From: Lojkania enalia
Lineage: Eukaryota > Ascomycota > Dothideomycetes > Pleosporales
Reading direction: 5' to 3'
Length of the DNA: 64,000 nucleotides
Assembly: GCA_010094045.1 (NCBI GenBank)
Contig: ML986615.1
Span: 62,001-126,000, forward strand
This document shows positions 1 through 12,209 of the stretch, piece after piece. The notes below the pieces were generated by a model. The model made no database searches, was not told the origin of the DNA, and saw only the letters and a list, made by a program, of their open reading frames with translations. Every line of letters starts with the position of its first letter. Position 1 is the stretch's first letter. The position numbers were made by a program, and so were the translations under genes.

Positions 1-682
1 CCACGACGTGCTGGATATGCCACAGGACCAGCAGACGCAAGGCCATCCTCGATCCATCAATGACCTGCTGCGACAAGTGTGATCGCAAGACATTCCCCAA
101 AATGGTGCGTATGCCCTTCGCCTCTGCAAGCATACCGTCAATGAGTCTCTGCCATTGTCTTCTGCAGACCATGTCTAACGCTTCTTTGAATAGACTATGA
201 CCGAAGCAATCACCAAGCATGGGCTTTCGAAGCTCGACCTCTTCACGCCGTGCATTCTCCACCCAAACCTCCCGCCCCTTAACACTGGTGTTTACATGTG
301 CATGGGAGGCTACACAATTATGATAAGCGAGTCAGATGTCTTCGCCCGAAAGGCGTACGTTGACTCCCTGATGGGCTCTAAGGCGCAGGATATGGCTTTA
401 CGGCGCCGGAGAGTTGCTAGACACGACCGTATCGCGAAGCACATGGACATCGAGTATCGAAATGGCGGGTGGAGGAAAGCGTGGAACTTTCCAGCGCACT
501 CGGATGCGAATCTGAAGACGAAGAGCTTGCAGACACAGGAGAGTAGGGATAAATATGTTCGCGAGGGGCTGCGGAAGGAGTGGGCAGAAATGGGAATTAA
601 TAAATTTGCCGTGGTGGACGGCCGGGGACACGGAGAAAAGAGCAAAGGAGTATCTGCGGAGGAGCCTATCGAACTTGATTGA
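1..682 (+). CDS. 3' part of a zinc-finger protein with an XPA-like DNA-binding fold (5' end outside window)
   Basis: Two exons are visible: up to 104, then 194-682 after an 89-bp intron (105-193) with donor GTGCGT, branch CTAAC and acceptor TAG; the junction is phase 0. The first exon carries CWIC and CDKC, a CX2C-X16-CX2C zinc-ribbon pattern close to the CX2C-X17-CX2C of XPA. After the intron come an ITK motif, a KLDLFTP stretch, and a helix rich in Arg/Lys (RRRRVARHDRIAKH), in the same order as the zinc, ITKT/DL and basic helix elements of the XPA C-terminal domain. This is pattern matching by eye, not a search. The N-terminus is missing, so the overall family is unknown. It ends at a TGA at 680-682 and faces the WD40 gene tail to tail. 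Confidence 0.55.
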
Positions 683-2338
683 GCATTGAGAGGGCTTCTA
701 AGGTCGTAGAGTTGATGTCTGGTTCGGTCTGGGCTGGGATATGGTCTTGTGTAGATGCACACAGCCTTGTGATTGCAGTGGTGATACCCATATTTAGGAT
801 ACTAGAGTCTTGAGATTACTATCTCTCGTCCACAGACGGGATTTCAAGCAATTGTGCGATGCCAATAACCTCAACTGCCAGAAACTATGGTTCGGTAGTA
901 CATGTACGCATGAGCAATTATTACACGCATTCATTCATCATGGTGAATCTTTCGTCGACACCTCTTCCACACGGGCGGTGCAGTCTCAAAAACCCAACCG
1001 ATACTATAGCACCATCTCTCCGCACAAAGAACTCCGTTAACATAGATAATTCCTCTACCCCCCATCACCCCCTGCCATCAACGCTCCAGCAGTGGCCAAA
1101 TGTCGGACAGACATAGTCCCCCTTCAACACCGCACCATGACTTCACATGACAATCATCACGAGGCTTAATAATGTATTGCAGGACATCCTCATCCACAGA
1201 ACCTCGCATTACATTCCGTCCAAACTATCTACTTTCCTCTGCCTACCACCCCAAAACGGCTCCCAGAACCCCCCAACAACCGCAGAAAAAAAAAAAAATA
1301 TTTTTTTTAAAATTAAAAATAAACGAGTAAGACAAAAAAAGTGTTAACAGCTTTTTGTTTGCCGCGAGGCGCTTGTCTTTGGTATAATTCTTATAGTTCA
1401 GGTTCCCTGTTCATATCCCATATATACCCATTTGATGAAAAGAAAGGAAAGATTACTTTTTACTAGGACAGGAGTGTTAGGAAAAGAAACAGATTATGTG
1501 TTTGTTTGGTGCTTTGGGTAGGAAAAAGGGTCCGCGCTGAGTCAAAAGATACAAAAAGGAGCGATAGTCTAGTTTGCTGCGCAAGGGCACGAACTCGGAC
1601 GGATACAAAACCAATCCAGTGCAGGGGAAAACGCAAACGCACAAGGTGAACGGCGTGTACATTAAATATTGAAGCGAACGTCTCCTGCTCTTCTCCACAG
1701 CTCTTCCCTATTACGGTGAGAAACCTCCCTTTCATACGCAATCGCCTTCGGGTATCCGCTCGTCGCTCCCGCCGGCGCCAACTCGCCTATTTTCCTACTA
1801 ACCCTTATACATTCCTTCAGCTCTGACTCCAAGCCGCCATTTTCAAATCTCACCAACTCCTGAATGGCATAAATACAAACGCAAAAGCACAAAAATGCAA
1901 CTTCACAAAATGCTTAAATCAACATGCCAAATCTGCTCTCCAACGACTCCCTTTGTATTAAAGGGGTCCTTCCCCACCGGCCGAGGTAAGCGAAGGAAGA
2001 TCAATAATATTGAAGGGTATCGACAAATTCCGCCGCGAAGCGTATGAGGAACATTTCCAAGTCTTAGAAAGCTCCATTTTTCCACCAAGCACGAAAGGCT
2101 TGAGAGTGGTATTATGATGCGATGATAATGATGAAGATGAATCCGCTTGCTAATGATACTGCTGATGATAAACAATGCTACGCTCCAAGCAACGATGATA
2201 TAATGATGAAGAATGATATATGAGGGATAGTTTCGAAGGTAAGGTCGTTAATGTCGTCTCTGAATGTAATATGAAATGGCGCATGATGAAGAGGTGCAAG
2301 AAGTGTAAGAGAAAACTGCAGATTATTTGCGGTAGTGT
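683..2338. other. convergent intergenic region, no gene seen
   Basis: This 1.66-kb stretch lies between two converging genes. It holds only short overlapping frames without domain content. An A-tract next to a T-tract (about 1286-1310) forms an AT-rich block, consistent with 3' untranslated sequence. Nothing else is supported. Confidence 0.6.
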
Positions 2339-5300
2339 TTAGATCATAGGCGTATCGTTGCTATAAACGCCAGCTTGCAGCATTTGTGGCGCTGCACGTG
2401 GTTAGCTAGGTAGTTCTTGGAGTATCGAGGAATCAAATGACTTACGCATATTCGCACGCACTTCCTTGGGATGCCTGTAGCCCTGGAATTGCTTGTTTTT
2501 GGCCTCATCTACTGGCGACACAACCTGCTCCATCGGCTGAGGTGCGGTCGGAGGTGGGGGAGGAAGCTGCGAGAACTGTGATTCATTACTGCCTTCAATA
2601 GGTGACTTGGTAGAGGCGTTTTTTGGGAAAGAAAACTCTGGGACGCTCTCGTATGGCGAAATTTCATGACGCATCATCTGAGGGGGGGACTTGTTTCGGG
2701 AACGGCTGGTGCTCCGCATTCTCTCCCTGACTCTAGTAAAGGTCATACCAATGTTGTCACTTACACTTCCGCGTCCACGTCGATGAGTGTTGGGGGAGGT
2801 GGTTACGGGCGGCGAAGTGGCAGGAGAGATCGAGTCGTGCGGCTTTTCACTTGAATTTTCCTCCTCGATTGCAATGTTAATGACGCCAAGATTTGCCTTT
2901 GGACTCTGTTGGAATGGCGGTGGAGGAGGCGGTGGGGGTGGGGTAGCAAGATGTTGGAGCTCGGGAAGAATTGGAGGGGCGTTGTCTTGGTCGAGGATGA
3001 CGACTTGACTATCATGGATCGTCTCGTCGATGCTCGCAGTGATGGGAGGAGGGCTAACACGCTTGTAGTTCACTGGAGGGGATAGGTCAGGAGACGTGTT
3101 CATCCTTGCATGACCTCGCGCACCTAAAGAACCACGCCTACCTTGAGATGCTGGAGGACCTCTTGGTGAGATCCGTGGTGCCATGTTGGAAGGAGAATTA
3201 TCCTCTGGAGGAGCGGATGCGGCACGAGCTATGGGTGTGGGTTGGCCAAAAGTGGTTGCAGGTAAAAGTGGGCCCAAGTTATCTTGAGTAGCGTCCTGTG
3301 CAGCCTCTGCATGCTGAGCCGGAATGCTTGGGACAGCAGGAATGTCTTCACGCTCGTTTGGATCAGCGCTCATGTAACGAGTGTGTCGCATTGCTCGAGG
3401 ATTAGCTGGGAGACCAATGGGCACAGATGGCGTTGAGGTTGCACCGGGAGGAATTTTACTTGTTGGCGAATACTTCTTAGAGATCTCGGGATCAGCTGTC
3501 TGGCTCCTTTGAATGGGATCCCGGTACATTGACATGGTGTTGAGCATATCTGCACTATCAGTATAGGAGCGTTCGATGGGCGTACGCTGCGATAGCTCTC
3601 CGGGATGCGGAATGATGGGTGCCGAAGGCCTTCGAGCTAGGGACAATCTCCTCTCTTCTAACTCCTTAGCTGCCAGCTCCTTCCTAGTCATCGTAGTTGG
3701 TCTTGATAGTAAACCTGAACGACTTGACATATTAGAATGGCGAGATCCGGGTCTGCTTTGCTCTAGTGCGGGCTCAGGGGATGACTCTCGAATATTTGTG
3801 CGGGTACGGCTTGCTTCTCTTCGAGAAGACACAGCCTTTCGGCTCATCGAACGATCCCGCGGCATGCGACGATCAGGGGATGGATCTCGCCGAGTGCTTG
3901 TACCTCGCTCACTTAGTCGGCGACTGCTACTTCGTTGACGAGGACGGATAGGCTCATAGTTGTCACTCTCCAATTCTTCCGGGAGTGTTGGGTGAGCCGA
4001 TTGAGGGGAGCGCAAATCGGAAACATCACCACGAGTGGTGCTTCGGCCACGGTCTTCGGCGGGACGGCGACTGGAAGGCCGACTAGTAGCCCTGCTGCGC
4101 GCACGTGGAACTCCCTCTGGAGATTCGGGACGGCGTGTTGCCTTGGAGGATGACCTGGTCTTGCTCATTCCTGTTCTCGCTCGACTTCTTGTTGTCCGAC
4201 CGCTCGCGACAGACTCCGTCGCAATGGGGGATGTAACATCCGACCTGTAATACCTTTCGTCATCGAAAGTGTCTGTATTAGTAGCAGCCTCTTTCCTAGA
4301 CCTGGTGTAGATACCAGCATCTTCGGGTGACATTGGTACGGGAGACGATGGAGACCGCTTTGCAGGGCGGATGTAACGGACACCTGAGCGGCCACGGGAC
4401 TCGGTAGGGGTGTCCCGGGTGCGACTTCGAGCCCTATCAGTTGTCCGGCTAGCAGGGCGACCCTCGTTGCGTGAACCCGGCCTCACCTCAGCTCTAGAAT
4501 CAGCACGTTTGCGAGCATAGTAATTGGCCTCATCGAGACTGCTAATGTACTGATCGATGCTGCGAGCCTTGGCACTCTTCACGCTCGCCCCTGTCAATGG
4601 CGGGCTAAGGTTGTTCGAGTAACCCGTTTCCGGGCCCTGCTCTATAACAGTCTCTTTCATATCAAGATGAAGATTCTCTGGCTTTCGGTTGCGTGAGCTG
4701 TTTCGCGATTCCGTGCCCCGCTCCTTCAATGTTTCGAAAACACCGACAGCGGGCGACGGTAGATGCCCTTGAGACTTGGCAGGCTCGTACCTGGCTGGTG
4801 TGAGAATGAACTCCTTCTGGTTGCTTGTGGATGATGCCCGCCGTGTAGAGAAGGGTAGTGTCTCTGCTTCGCGACCTACGTTATCAACGGCAGTCATAGG
4901 AATGGCATCATTCTCTTTCTTTGGTCCACGGTCGGGAACGATCAGAGAAGCAAGCATCTCATTATTTGTTGTTGATCGGTCAGCATCGGACCTAGAGGGA
5001 TAGCGCTTCCGTCTATACGATCCTGGCGTGGCTGTTCTCGCGGACGAAGGTTCTCGAGCGCTCTCCCGTGCAGTCCTCGCGCTTGGTGTGAGTCCCCAAG
5101 GAGTTTTGCCAACAGCTGGGCTCAGAGCAGAATCGGCGATGGGTGTAACACCAACATTCATTGGAGTTTGATCGTCGTCCTCTGGATGCATCTGCTTCGG
5201 TTGAGGTCCGCGGCTGAAGTCGGTAACAAGGCTACCGAGCTTGAGGGTCTGCATTTTGGCTGTAATTCTGCTACTCTGTGGAACTGGCGGCGACAAGGGT

Positions 5301-7764
5301 GGGCTCAGCTGGGAGCCTAGAAGATGTTGCTTCTGTGCACTGAATACGGCGTCTTGAGCACGTGGTGAGAACCAAGGCTCGGACGACTCGAGTCCCGTAC
5401 AGGAGAAGCATCGTATGGCCAGTTCTGGCTTGCCGTGAGATACTGCAGACTCGCCCCATTTTCTAACTAGAAAAGATTGTCTTTGCCAGTCGCTAGGGAA
5501 AATGAGGCAGGTAAGTAGAACAGCTTCGAGATAATAGTGTCGTGAAACGTATACTTCAACGGCGTCATTGTGCTCTCCAAGGCCAAGTAGAATTGCAACA
5601 GCAGGATGAATATCGCCCTTTTCAAGAAGACGCTGGACGAATGCCTCGCCAACCTTCTTCTGGGAGTCTTGACCCATGGAGCTCAAGGCCAAGAGCATCC
5701 AATCTGAAGAAGTCATTGACTCGGATCCTACCATAGATGCCATCAGATCAGCACCTAGGTCACCAAGCCACTTGGATAGGAGTACAGCTGCTGCAGAGCC
5801 TGGTGGTTGTCGGGCCACTGTCGATTGTTAGAACTGGATACTTGTAATGTAAACAATTGTCTTACACTCATCTCGTATTAGTTCTACGATATCATTATCC
5901 CAGCCAAAGACTATGCGAAGCATGTTCTGTCGCAAGTCGTCAGGTGACCTGTCAGGGCCAAGCTGTGAATTCCGGTAGGGAACATCGCTGAGCCTGGCTT
6001 TGGTAAATGGGAATAGGTCCATATTCTTAGTGCGATTTGATTCATCGGGGCTGCGTAAAACTTCTTTTCGGAGTGCTGATGATCCGTATCTAGAGGAGGA
6101 GGCCATAGACGATGTGGAACGAATAGAAATGCTTTCCCGTGACGCTCCCAGAAAGGACGAGGTACCGGAGGAGAATACTGTCCCGCTGGAGCTTTTCGCC
6201 GACCTAGACCCGAGAGATGGCTTGTCATATCGGTATCTTGGACCCCGTGAACCTCCCGATGATCTAGAGCTTTGAGAGCCTCGGCTTGACACAGGGCTTA
6301 GAGGGCCGACACGGTCTCGACGCTCTTCTTCGAGCGCGTCCATCTCTTGTGCGATCTTCTGCAGGGGTGACATAACGGCACCTTCGCCTTCACTACTTTC
6401 AGACTCAATGAGTGCTTGCACAGTCTTACCATAGGCGGGAATCGCAGTCTCACTCTTCTTCTTTTTCTTTTCGTCAAGTGAGTTGGGCGGTGATGGAGGG
6501 GTATTAGCAGGGGGATGTTGAACGTTTGCGACCATTTGCGGAGTCCCATTAGGATTCAGGTCGTACTGCTGAACGGTGTAGTTGCGACCGATCGTGAACA
6601 TGGTCGCAGTCGGGCCATAGTTTGTAATGGCGGCAACGCCGTCAATAGTTGGAACACTCTCATACGTTACCCTCTTAGTGCGAACATCCCATGAGCAGGT
6701 TTGACTATTGGTCGATCCAATTGTCAGCGTGTTGGAGATTAAGCGCCGGGCACAAACCAGGATTGCGCAGCCTCATGCATAGACGATAACAGGAAATGAT
6801 CTAGAAGACTCACCCTTCGGTGTATTGGATGATTCGCCCATTCTTTGACCAGGCGAACCAGCACGGGCCAGGCTCTCTTTGCTCCGATTTGTTCAAGATG
6901 CGTATCACACATGGTGAATCGCCACCGTGGGGGATCTTTGGAACACTCCAAACTCTCAGGTCACCATCAGATGTTTGGGCGGCTAACATCTCAGACTTCT
7001 GTTTTGATGACGACCCATGCCATGCCAATCCTGCAATCGGCGATGGAGCCCTCGGGGTTGTCAGCGTGTGTAAGATGGTGAATGAGGGTTGGAGAGTTGC
7101 AATCAGGATAGAGCCATTGAGATATCTGAGGGGGGATTAGCTCATTCATTGTCGGGCGTTTGGACAAGAATCTCACCCAATGGCGAAGGTTCTGCAGTCT
7201 GCAGCAGGAGCCAATGCTGTGATAGGGTCGAATATTGTCCTTGCGGAAAGGTGTTCTGATGTCGAGGGCTCGAACAAAATGATGTTTCCTTGCGCATTTC
7301 CTGTCCCGAGGTCAGTACCCAATTAGAGACGCAACTCAACGGTTCTCCTCACCAAAAGCAACGTTCCCGTTCCTCATCCACGCAGCTACTCTAATTTGCT
7401 CGTATGAGGCAAAACGAGCAACTTCCTCGCCGGTGAAAAGGTCCCATACAATCGCAGTGCTCCCAGCATCGTAGCTCACTACCATCCGGCCAGCACCCCT
7501 CTCGCTCAGATTGTCTACAGAGATCCAGGACACATCCTCGCGGTGCCGGTCGAAGCGGCGCTCAATTGCTAACGTATCATGGTGGAGACAGAGGATGACA
7601 TTGCGCTGGGCATATAGCAGGAAAGATGCCGTGGCGGCGCATGGTTCGAAGGCGAATTCCTCAGACCCGGGCGTGATGCTTGGTGTCGGCGGTTTCAATT
7701 TGGAGTCTGATCGCACGGATGAGGCCACTGAAGCTGATCGACCTCTGCCGCTCGCGACGGACAT
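2339..7764 (-). CDS. large WD40-repeat protein with helical middle and Ser/Arg-rich tail, function unknown
   Basis: Six exons: 7764-7353, 7300-7177, 7125-6814, 6704-5866, 5817-2446 and 2391-2339, giving 1703 aa; introns of 52, 51, 109, 48 and 54 bp keep frame. The start ATG is at 7764. Residues about 30-330 read as a WD40 propeller, with repeat ends such as STAIVWD, DLRVWSVP, QTCSWDVRTKR and a QQYDL strand. Exon 5 opens with a helical, TPR-like segment (about 565-760; DAVEVYVSRHYYLEAV, GKPELAIRCF). The rest is low complexity with many Arg-Ser runs, SP/TP sites and a poly-proline patch. WD40 plus solenoid resembles Gemin5- or coat-like scaffolds, but I cannot assign it. The terminal intron (2392-2445) has donor GTAAGT and branch GCTAAC; if retained, the protein ends at 2402 with a different tail. 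A scaffold or RNA-binding role is only inferred. Confidence 0.88.
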
Positions 7765-10700
7765 GTTGCGCGGGTCTGTGTTGGCGATGGTATGTCAGTA
7801 TCTCGAGTCCACGAACTCCACAAGGCGCATATCGGGAGGGGGGGACGGGGGCGTATGCTATCGATTAAGGCTGTGGGAAGACAACCAGGGGCTCAAGGAG
7901 GACTCCTTGGGACAACCTCAAACCATAGCCGGAGAATTGACTTACTGCAACGTGCGCGCTAAAAGGCGGGCAACAGCGAGGTCCACGGCGTGTGGGAGTT
8001 GAGCCCCGCCCTGGCTTACTGGGGCTGCTGGGGCTGCTGGGGCTGCTGGGGCTGGAATATCAGGCGGTAAACGAGACGCATGCGCAGCCTAGGACAGTGG
8101 TGCGAGCAAGTACAACGAGCGTGCAGCAAGACGGACAGAAAGCAAAAGCAGAGAATGAAGAGAAGAGCAGAAGCGCGGGAGAGGAGAAGAGAGAGTGCAG
8201 TGGGCACGTTCAACCTATCAACGGCCGGCGCTTAGGAAGGTTCAAAATGCAGGACACGGATTGATATTGCTCAGAATAGGGACGACCAGCACGGTCGGAC
8301 AGCTCCACCAGCAACTTGACGAGGGCCATAAAACCGGGGACTGAGGCGCAAAACGGCCAGGGGTACAATTCGCCCGTCGTCGTCGACAGGCGTGCATGCT
8401 GCATCGTCGTCGAGGGCGTCCCGATATCCATTCCCTGCAGCGTGCCCCGGCCGCCTCTGCGGCCCAAGGCGGGAGATGGAGCATGTGGTTGGCTGGGTTC
8501 GCGCCATGTGCCTGCATGGTCTGGCGGCCAGCGAGTGAAGCAGAGAGAGACGAGGTGAGGTTGAGTGAGAGACAAGGGACGAGCGACGAGCGAGCAAGCG
8601 GCTGTAGGGCGATCATTGGATGGGGGGATGTGATGGCACGCAAGCCAGTCACATCAGACAGCCCAATGATGGCGCGCAGGGAGCCTGGCACGGGCCGGCT
8701 GGTGTAGGGACCCCCCGCCGGCCAGCTCGCCCGCTGCCCTAACCACCAAATCGGACTGGTCCATCACCAGTTCCGCATATATCAGACTCTTTCGCTCGAC
8801 AGCCAGCGATTATTTTTGCTTTGGTCTCGCGAGACTCGCCCGACCGCACTGCCCTTACCGCCCCCGTTTCGATTCATGAGTCCGTTGGGGGCTTGCTGTT
8901 GGGTGGCGGCGGAACCACCGCCCGCGCAGCCAGACGGCGTGTGCACTTGTTCTTCCTCGTCCTTGTCCTCCACCCCGCCGCTGAACCTATGTCCGGGACG
9001 GATACGTACGTTGTATGTGCTGCTGTGGGACCGAGATCCCTCGGTTCCTGCGTACAGCGAGGCCCAGCGTTGCAGCCGTCTCTATGAGCGCGGCCTCACC
9101 TCTCCTCTTCTGCGACGGAGCATGACGTGGAAACCCAATTGAATGGACATCCCGAACACTGGTGCGCATGGTATTGCTGCTTCTTTCGCACGGATGCGCA
9201 GAGACATACATGAACGCCCTAGTCGCCTGGTAACCCCTCTGTCGAACGGCGTACCTTGTCCCCCAGATTGGCTCCATTCTCGTGCGTCTAGCGTACACAT
9301 GTACACACGCGCAGTTCGCACGTCGTCTGCGATGAGATGAGAGCGGAGCGTGGCCGGTGCCGCGCTGTGCCGCAAGCCTCTCCCTCCCGCTGCGTGACTT
9401 ACAGCGAGTCCAAGCTCCACTGATCAACGAGGGAGCTCGCGTTGAGCAGTGCTGACTGAGATGCTAGTCGATAGCCAGCGCTCAGACCCCGATATTAACC
9501 CAAATGTCGTTCTTCCTGGTTAGCATAAAGAAACAATTTCGCGCCCAGCCTCTTATTAACCTAACCTCCTGCACCGTGTGATATTGGGGACAAGCATCAA
9601 GCTATCACATAAAATTTCTTTTTCTTAAGGCCTGCGAAATAAAGGGACTGCTGTGCTTTACAATAACCTCCCAACAATACCCATTGTAAGCGCCCGCACT
9701 AAGTACCATATCCCTGCGCGACTCCCAGCCCCCGCCATGCCGGCCCCTCATTGCCATCCCACGCCTCTCGACGCTTCCGCCGCGTCTGGATGTGCTTCTG
9801 TAAGGGTTGCACCTCCTCCAGCATCGCAACCTTCCAGAACCCTTCGGCTTTTCTGCTCGAAACAGGTCTCATAGCCCGCTCCGACAGTTCACCAGGCTGT
9901 GACACCCTGCCTGCAGCAACAGCCAAAAGCAGCTCAAGGCGTTCCTAAATGCTGGGAAAGGGCTCGGTTCCGCAGGACCCATACGGATTACCGAAATCGG
10001 TACGCGGAGGGTTATTTATGGACCATCACGGGACTTGCTCTCTCTTGGGCCGTGTTCATGCGATGATTTGATCGTGAAAAGGGCTGTGCTAAGGAAGGAT
10101 TTAAGGATAACGGGAACCTGTATTTAGAAATCGTGGTACATAGGACGCGGCATATGATATGTAATTACCTCCATCTAGATGCCATGTACACAGAGTAAGT
10201 CTCACAAGAGTCTCAAGTGACGTCGACTTTGGGCTTGTATGCACCCAATCTACGGCGTCGGTTTCTCGCGTAGACATGCGGCAGGCACATTCTTATCCCG
10301 CCCTCACGAATTCAGCAGAGCAAGGGAGTTGTCATCTTTGCCAGCTGGCGTATGTATGTCTAAAACTATGTCGCAGACTAAAGGATACTTCGACATAACC
10401 TTTCCACGATCCGGCGAACGTCATACTATATTGGGTTGGACACTGGTTATCTGTCCCGCTCAGAAGATGCACTCGGACGGCTATACTACCCCAACACCTA
10501 GCGATTACAGGGCTTCAATAGAAGCATAATGCCGCTGGCCGACGCATGTTCATGTATGTCTTAAAGCATATCTAGGTTAGTAGGAATTTTTGGCACCTCC
10601 AATCATGAAGAGACCTAGCGAATGCAGTCGACGAAGTCTATGGCTGTTTCTGCGAGTTTATTCCCTTGTCCGTTAGTGCAAGCCCGGGATATTGTCCTAA

Positions 10701-11774
10701 ATCGAAGGATACTGACCACAATGCCTTTTCGTACTTCGATTGCGAGCGCGAAATACGACACGACGCCGCCTTCGCTGCGATAACTATGGCCTCGGAGAAG
10801 TAGGCTATGCTTTGTTGCCTAGAACATCCTTCTCATTCATCTCGACAGTGCGCTAGGGTGTGATGAGGTGTGACGGAGTCCTAAGCTTACATTTCATCAC
10901 GAATTCACAAGGCAAGGGCGGAAGAAAGATTGTTCAGAAAATCATATATTGGTATTCACTGGGTATCTGTGACGGGTATCATAAATGGTAAGGCGTGTCA
11001 AGCCATAAAGCAGCCTCGCGGCACTGCAAGGATAGTTCCGCGTATAAGAGAAAATGCATGCTGGCCTAGACCTATGCCATAATCGGAGGGGTATCAAAAA
11101 ATGCCAAGAACCCAAAACGCCGCGCAAATCAAAATGCTCATCACATCGCAACATATCTTTCATTCGTCGCATTCCCCTCCATGCTTGACAAAGCCGATAG
11201 TTCGACTCCCTGATCGTCGACTAGAGCATAGGCCAGGCTGCGTGTCAGCGAGGCCCGGCCCAGTCCATCCGTGATCTGATGTGACGAGCCGCGACCATTC
11301 GCGTATGCAGTGATCATGCATGGCGTGTTGCGGGAGGAAACATAGACCTTATTTCTTTTCACCCCGAGAGATAGCCACCTTCCAGGGCGACAGCACCATC
11401 GGCAATGAAGTGCAACCGAGGCTGCCATGTCTTGTTGCTGAACATCAGCTGCCAGACAATGCTTGCGGCTGAGGTCTGTAGGCCGAGGTCTCGGTCCGGG
11501 GCTGGAAGAATGTTGCCGGAGATCTACCGAGCGGTGGTGTGGCTTGATGCTCACGTGTGGAATACCACCAGCCACATGACCAGTTTCGCATCCCACATGA
11601 TTTGTGGAGATGAGGTCGCGGCGCTAACAACGGTAAGTTGCGCGCGGCTAGCGAATGATAAATGTTGACGTCGAGCATGACTGGAGATTTGACGTTAGTG
11701 TTTATGTTCCCTATTCGACGGGTATGTGATAAACATACAGTCATGCATAAACAAATGATTTCGTCTCCAGCTCT
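7765..11774. other. 4-kb gene-poor interval upstream of the WD40 gene
   Basis: It contains the promoter and probably a long leader of the WD40 gene, including a 9-bp tandem repeat at 8018-8053. Open frames of up to about 150 codons on both strands (for example 8242-8691) overlap one another, have no recognisable domain and no convincing splice extension. I see no gene, transposon or RNA gene here. Confidence 0.55.
8018..8053. repeat. 9-bp tandem repeat, about four copies of GGGCTGCTG
   Basis: Four near-perfect head-to-tail copies lie about 260 bp upstream of the WD40 start codon. On the minus strand the unit reads CAGCAGCCC, so it is a CAG-type repeat in the leader or promoter. Confidence 0.85.
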
Positions 11775-12209
11775 TCACTCGACTGCTTCGGGTGACTCGG
11801 CGATGGGAGTCATGGGCTTCGAGGGACGACGCTGCTTACGACCACTGCTACGGCGGCGCTGTTGCTTCTTAGACTTCTCTGGTGCGTAGAGCGGCGGCAA
11901 GATGGGGAAGGCCTGCGCCATAGGTGGCTGTCGCGGCGGCGCAGGCGCTTCCTGGAGGTAAGGGCAGTCGTCTTCGTCGAAGTCTCCGCCGAAGAGGTCG
12001 GCGTCGCTGATAAAGGAGCTAGGAGTGCTGCGATATTCGAGCGAAGATCCTGTCGGCCAGGATGGATAGGCACAGGTGGATCCACGGCTCGAGGGTGCGG
12101 CATCCTGTGAATATGTGCTGAAGAGCGAGCCCGAGGGTGAAGCCATGGTGCTGATGGAAATGGGAATGGATTTGGAGGGCGATGAACCTGGCGAAGTCTC
12201 GAAATGCAT
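11775..12209 (-). CDS. small conserved-looking fungal protein of 144 aa, function unknown
   Basis: A single exon with ATG at 12209 and stop at 11775-11777. The protein starts MHFETSPGSS, has a Ser/Pro-rich first half, then SSFISDADLFGGDFDEDD, an acidic motif of a type I associate with small Pezizomycotina proteins, followed by a proline-rich stretch and a strongly basic segment (KSKKQQRRRSSGRKQRRPSK) near the C-terminus that could be a nuclear localisation signal. The frame stays open upstream to 12473, but those extra residues look like untranslated sequence and a later ATG fits the conserved part better. There is no catalytic motif and no membrane segment. It stands alone: the nearest genes are over 4 kb away on both sides, so context says nothing about its job. 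Confidence 0.7.
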   Translation of the reverse strand: MHFETSPGSSPSKSIPISISTMASPSGSLFSTYSQDAAPSSRGSTCAYPSWPTGSSLEYRSTPSSFISDADLFGGDFDEDDCPYLQEAPAPPRQPPMAQAFPILPPLYAPEKSKKQQRRRSSGRKQRRPSKPMTPIAESPEAVE

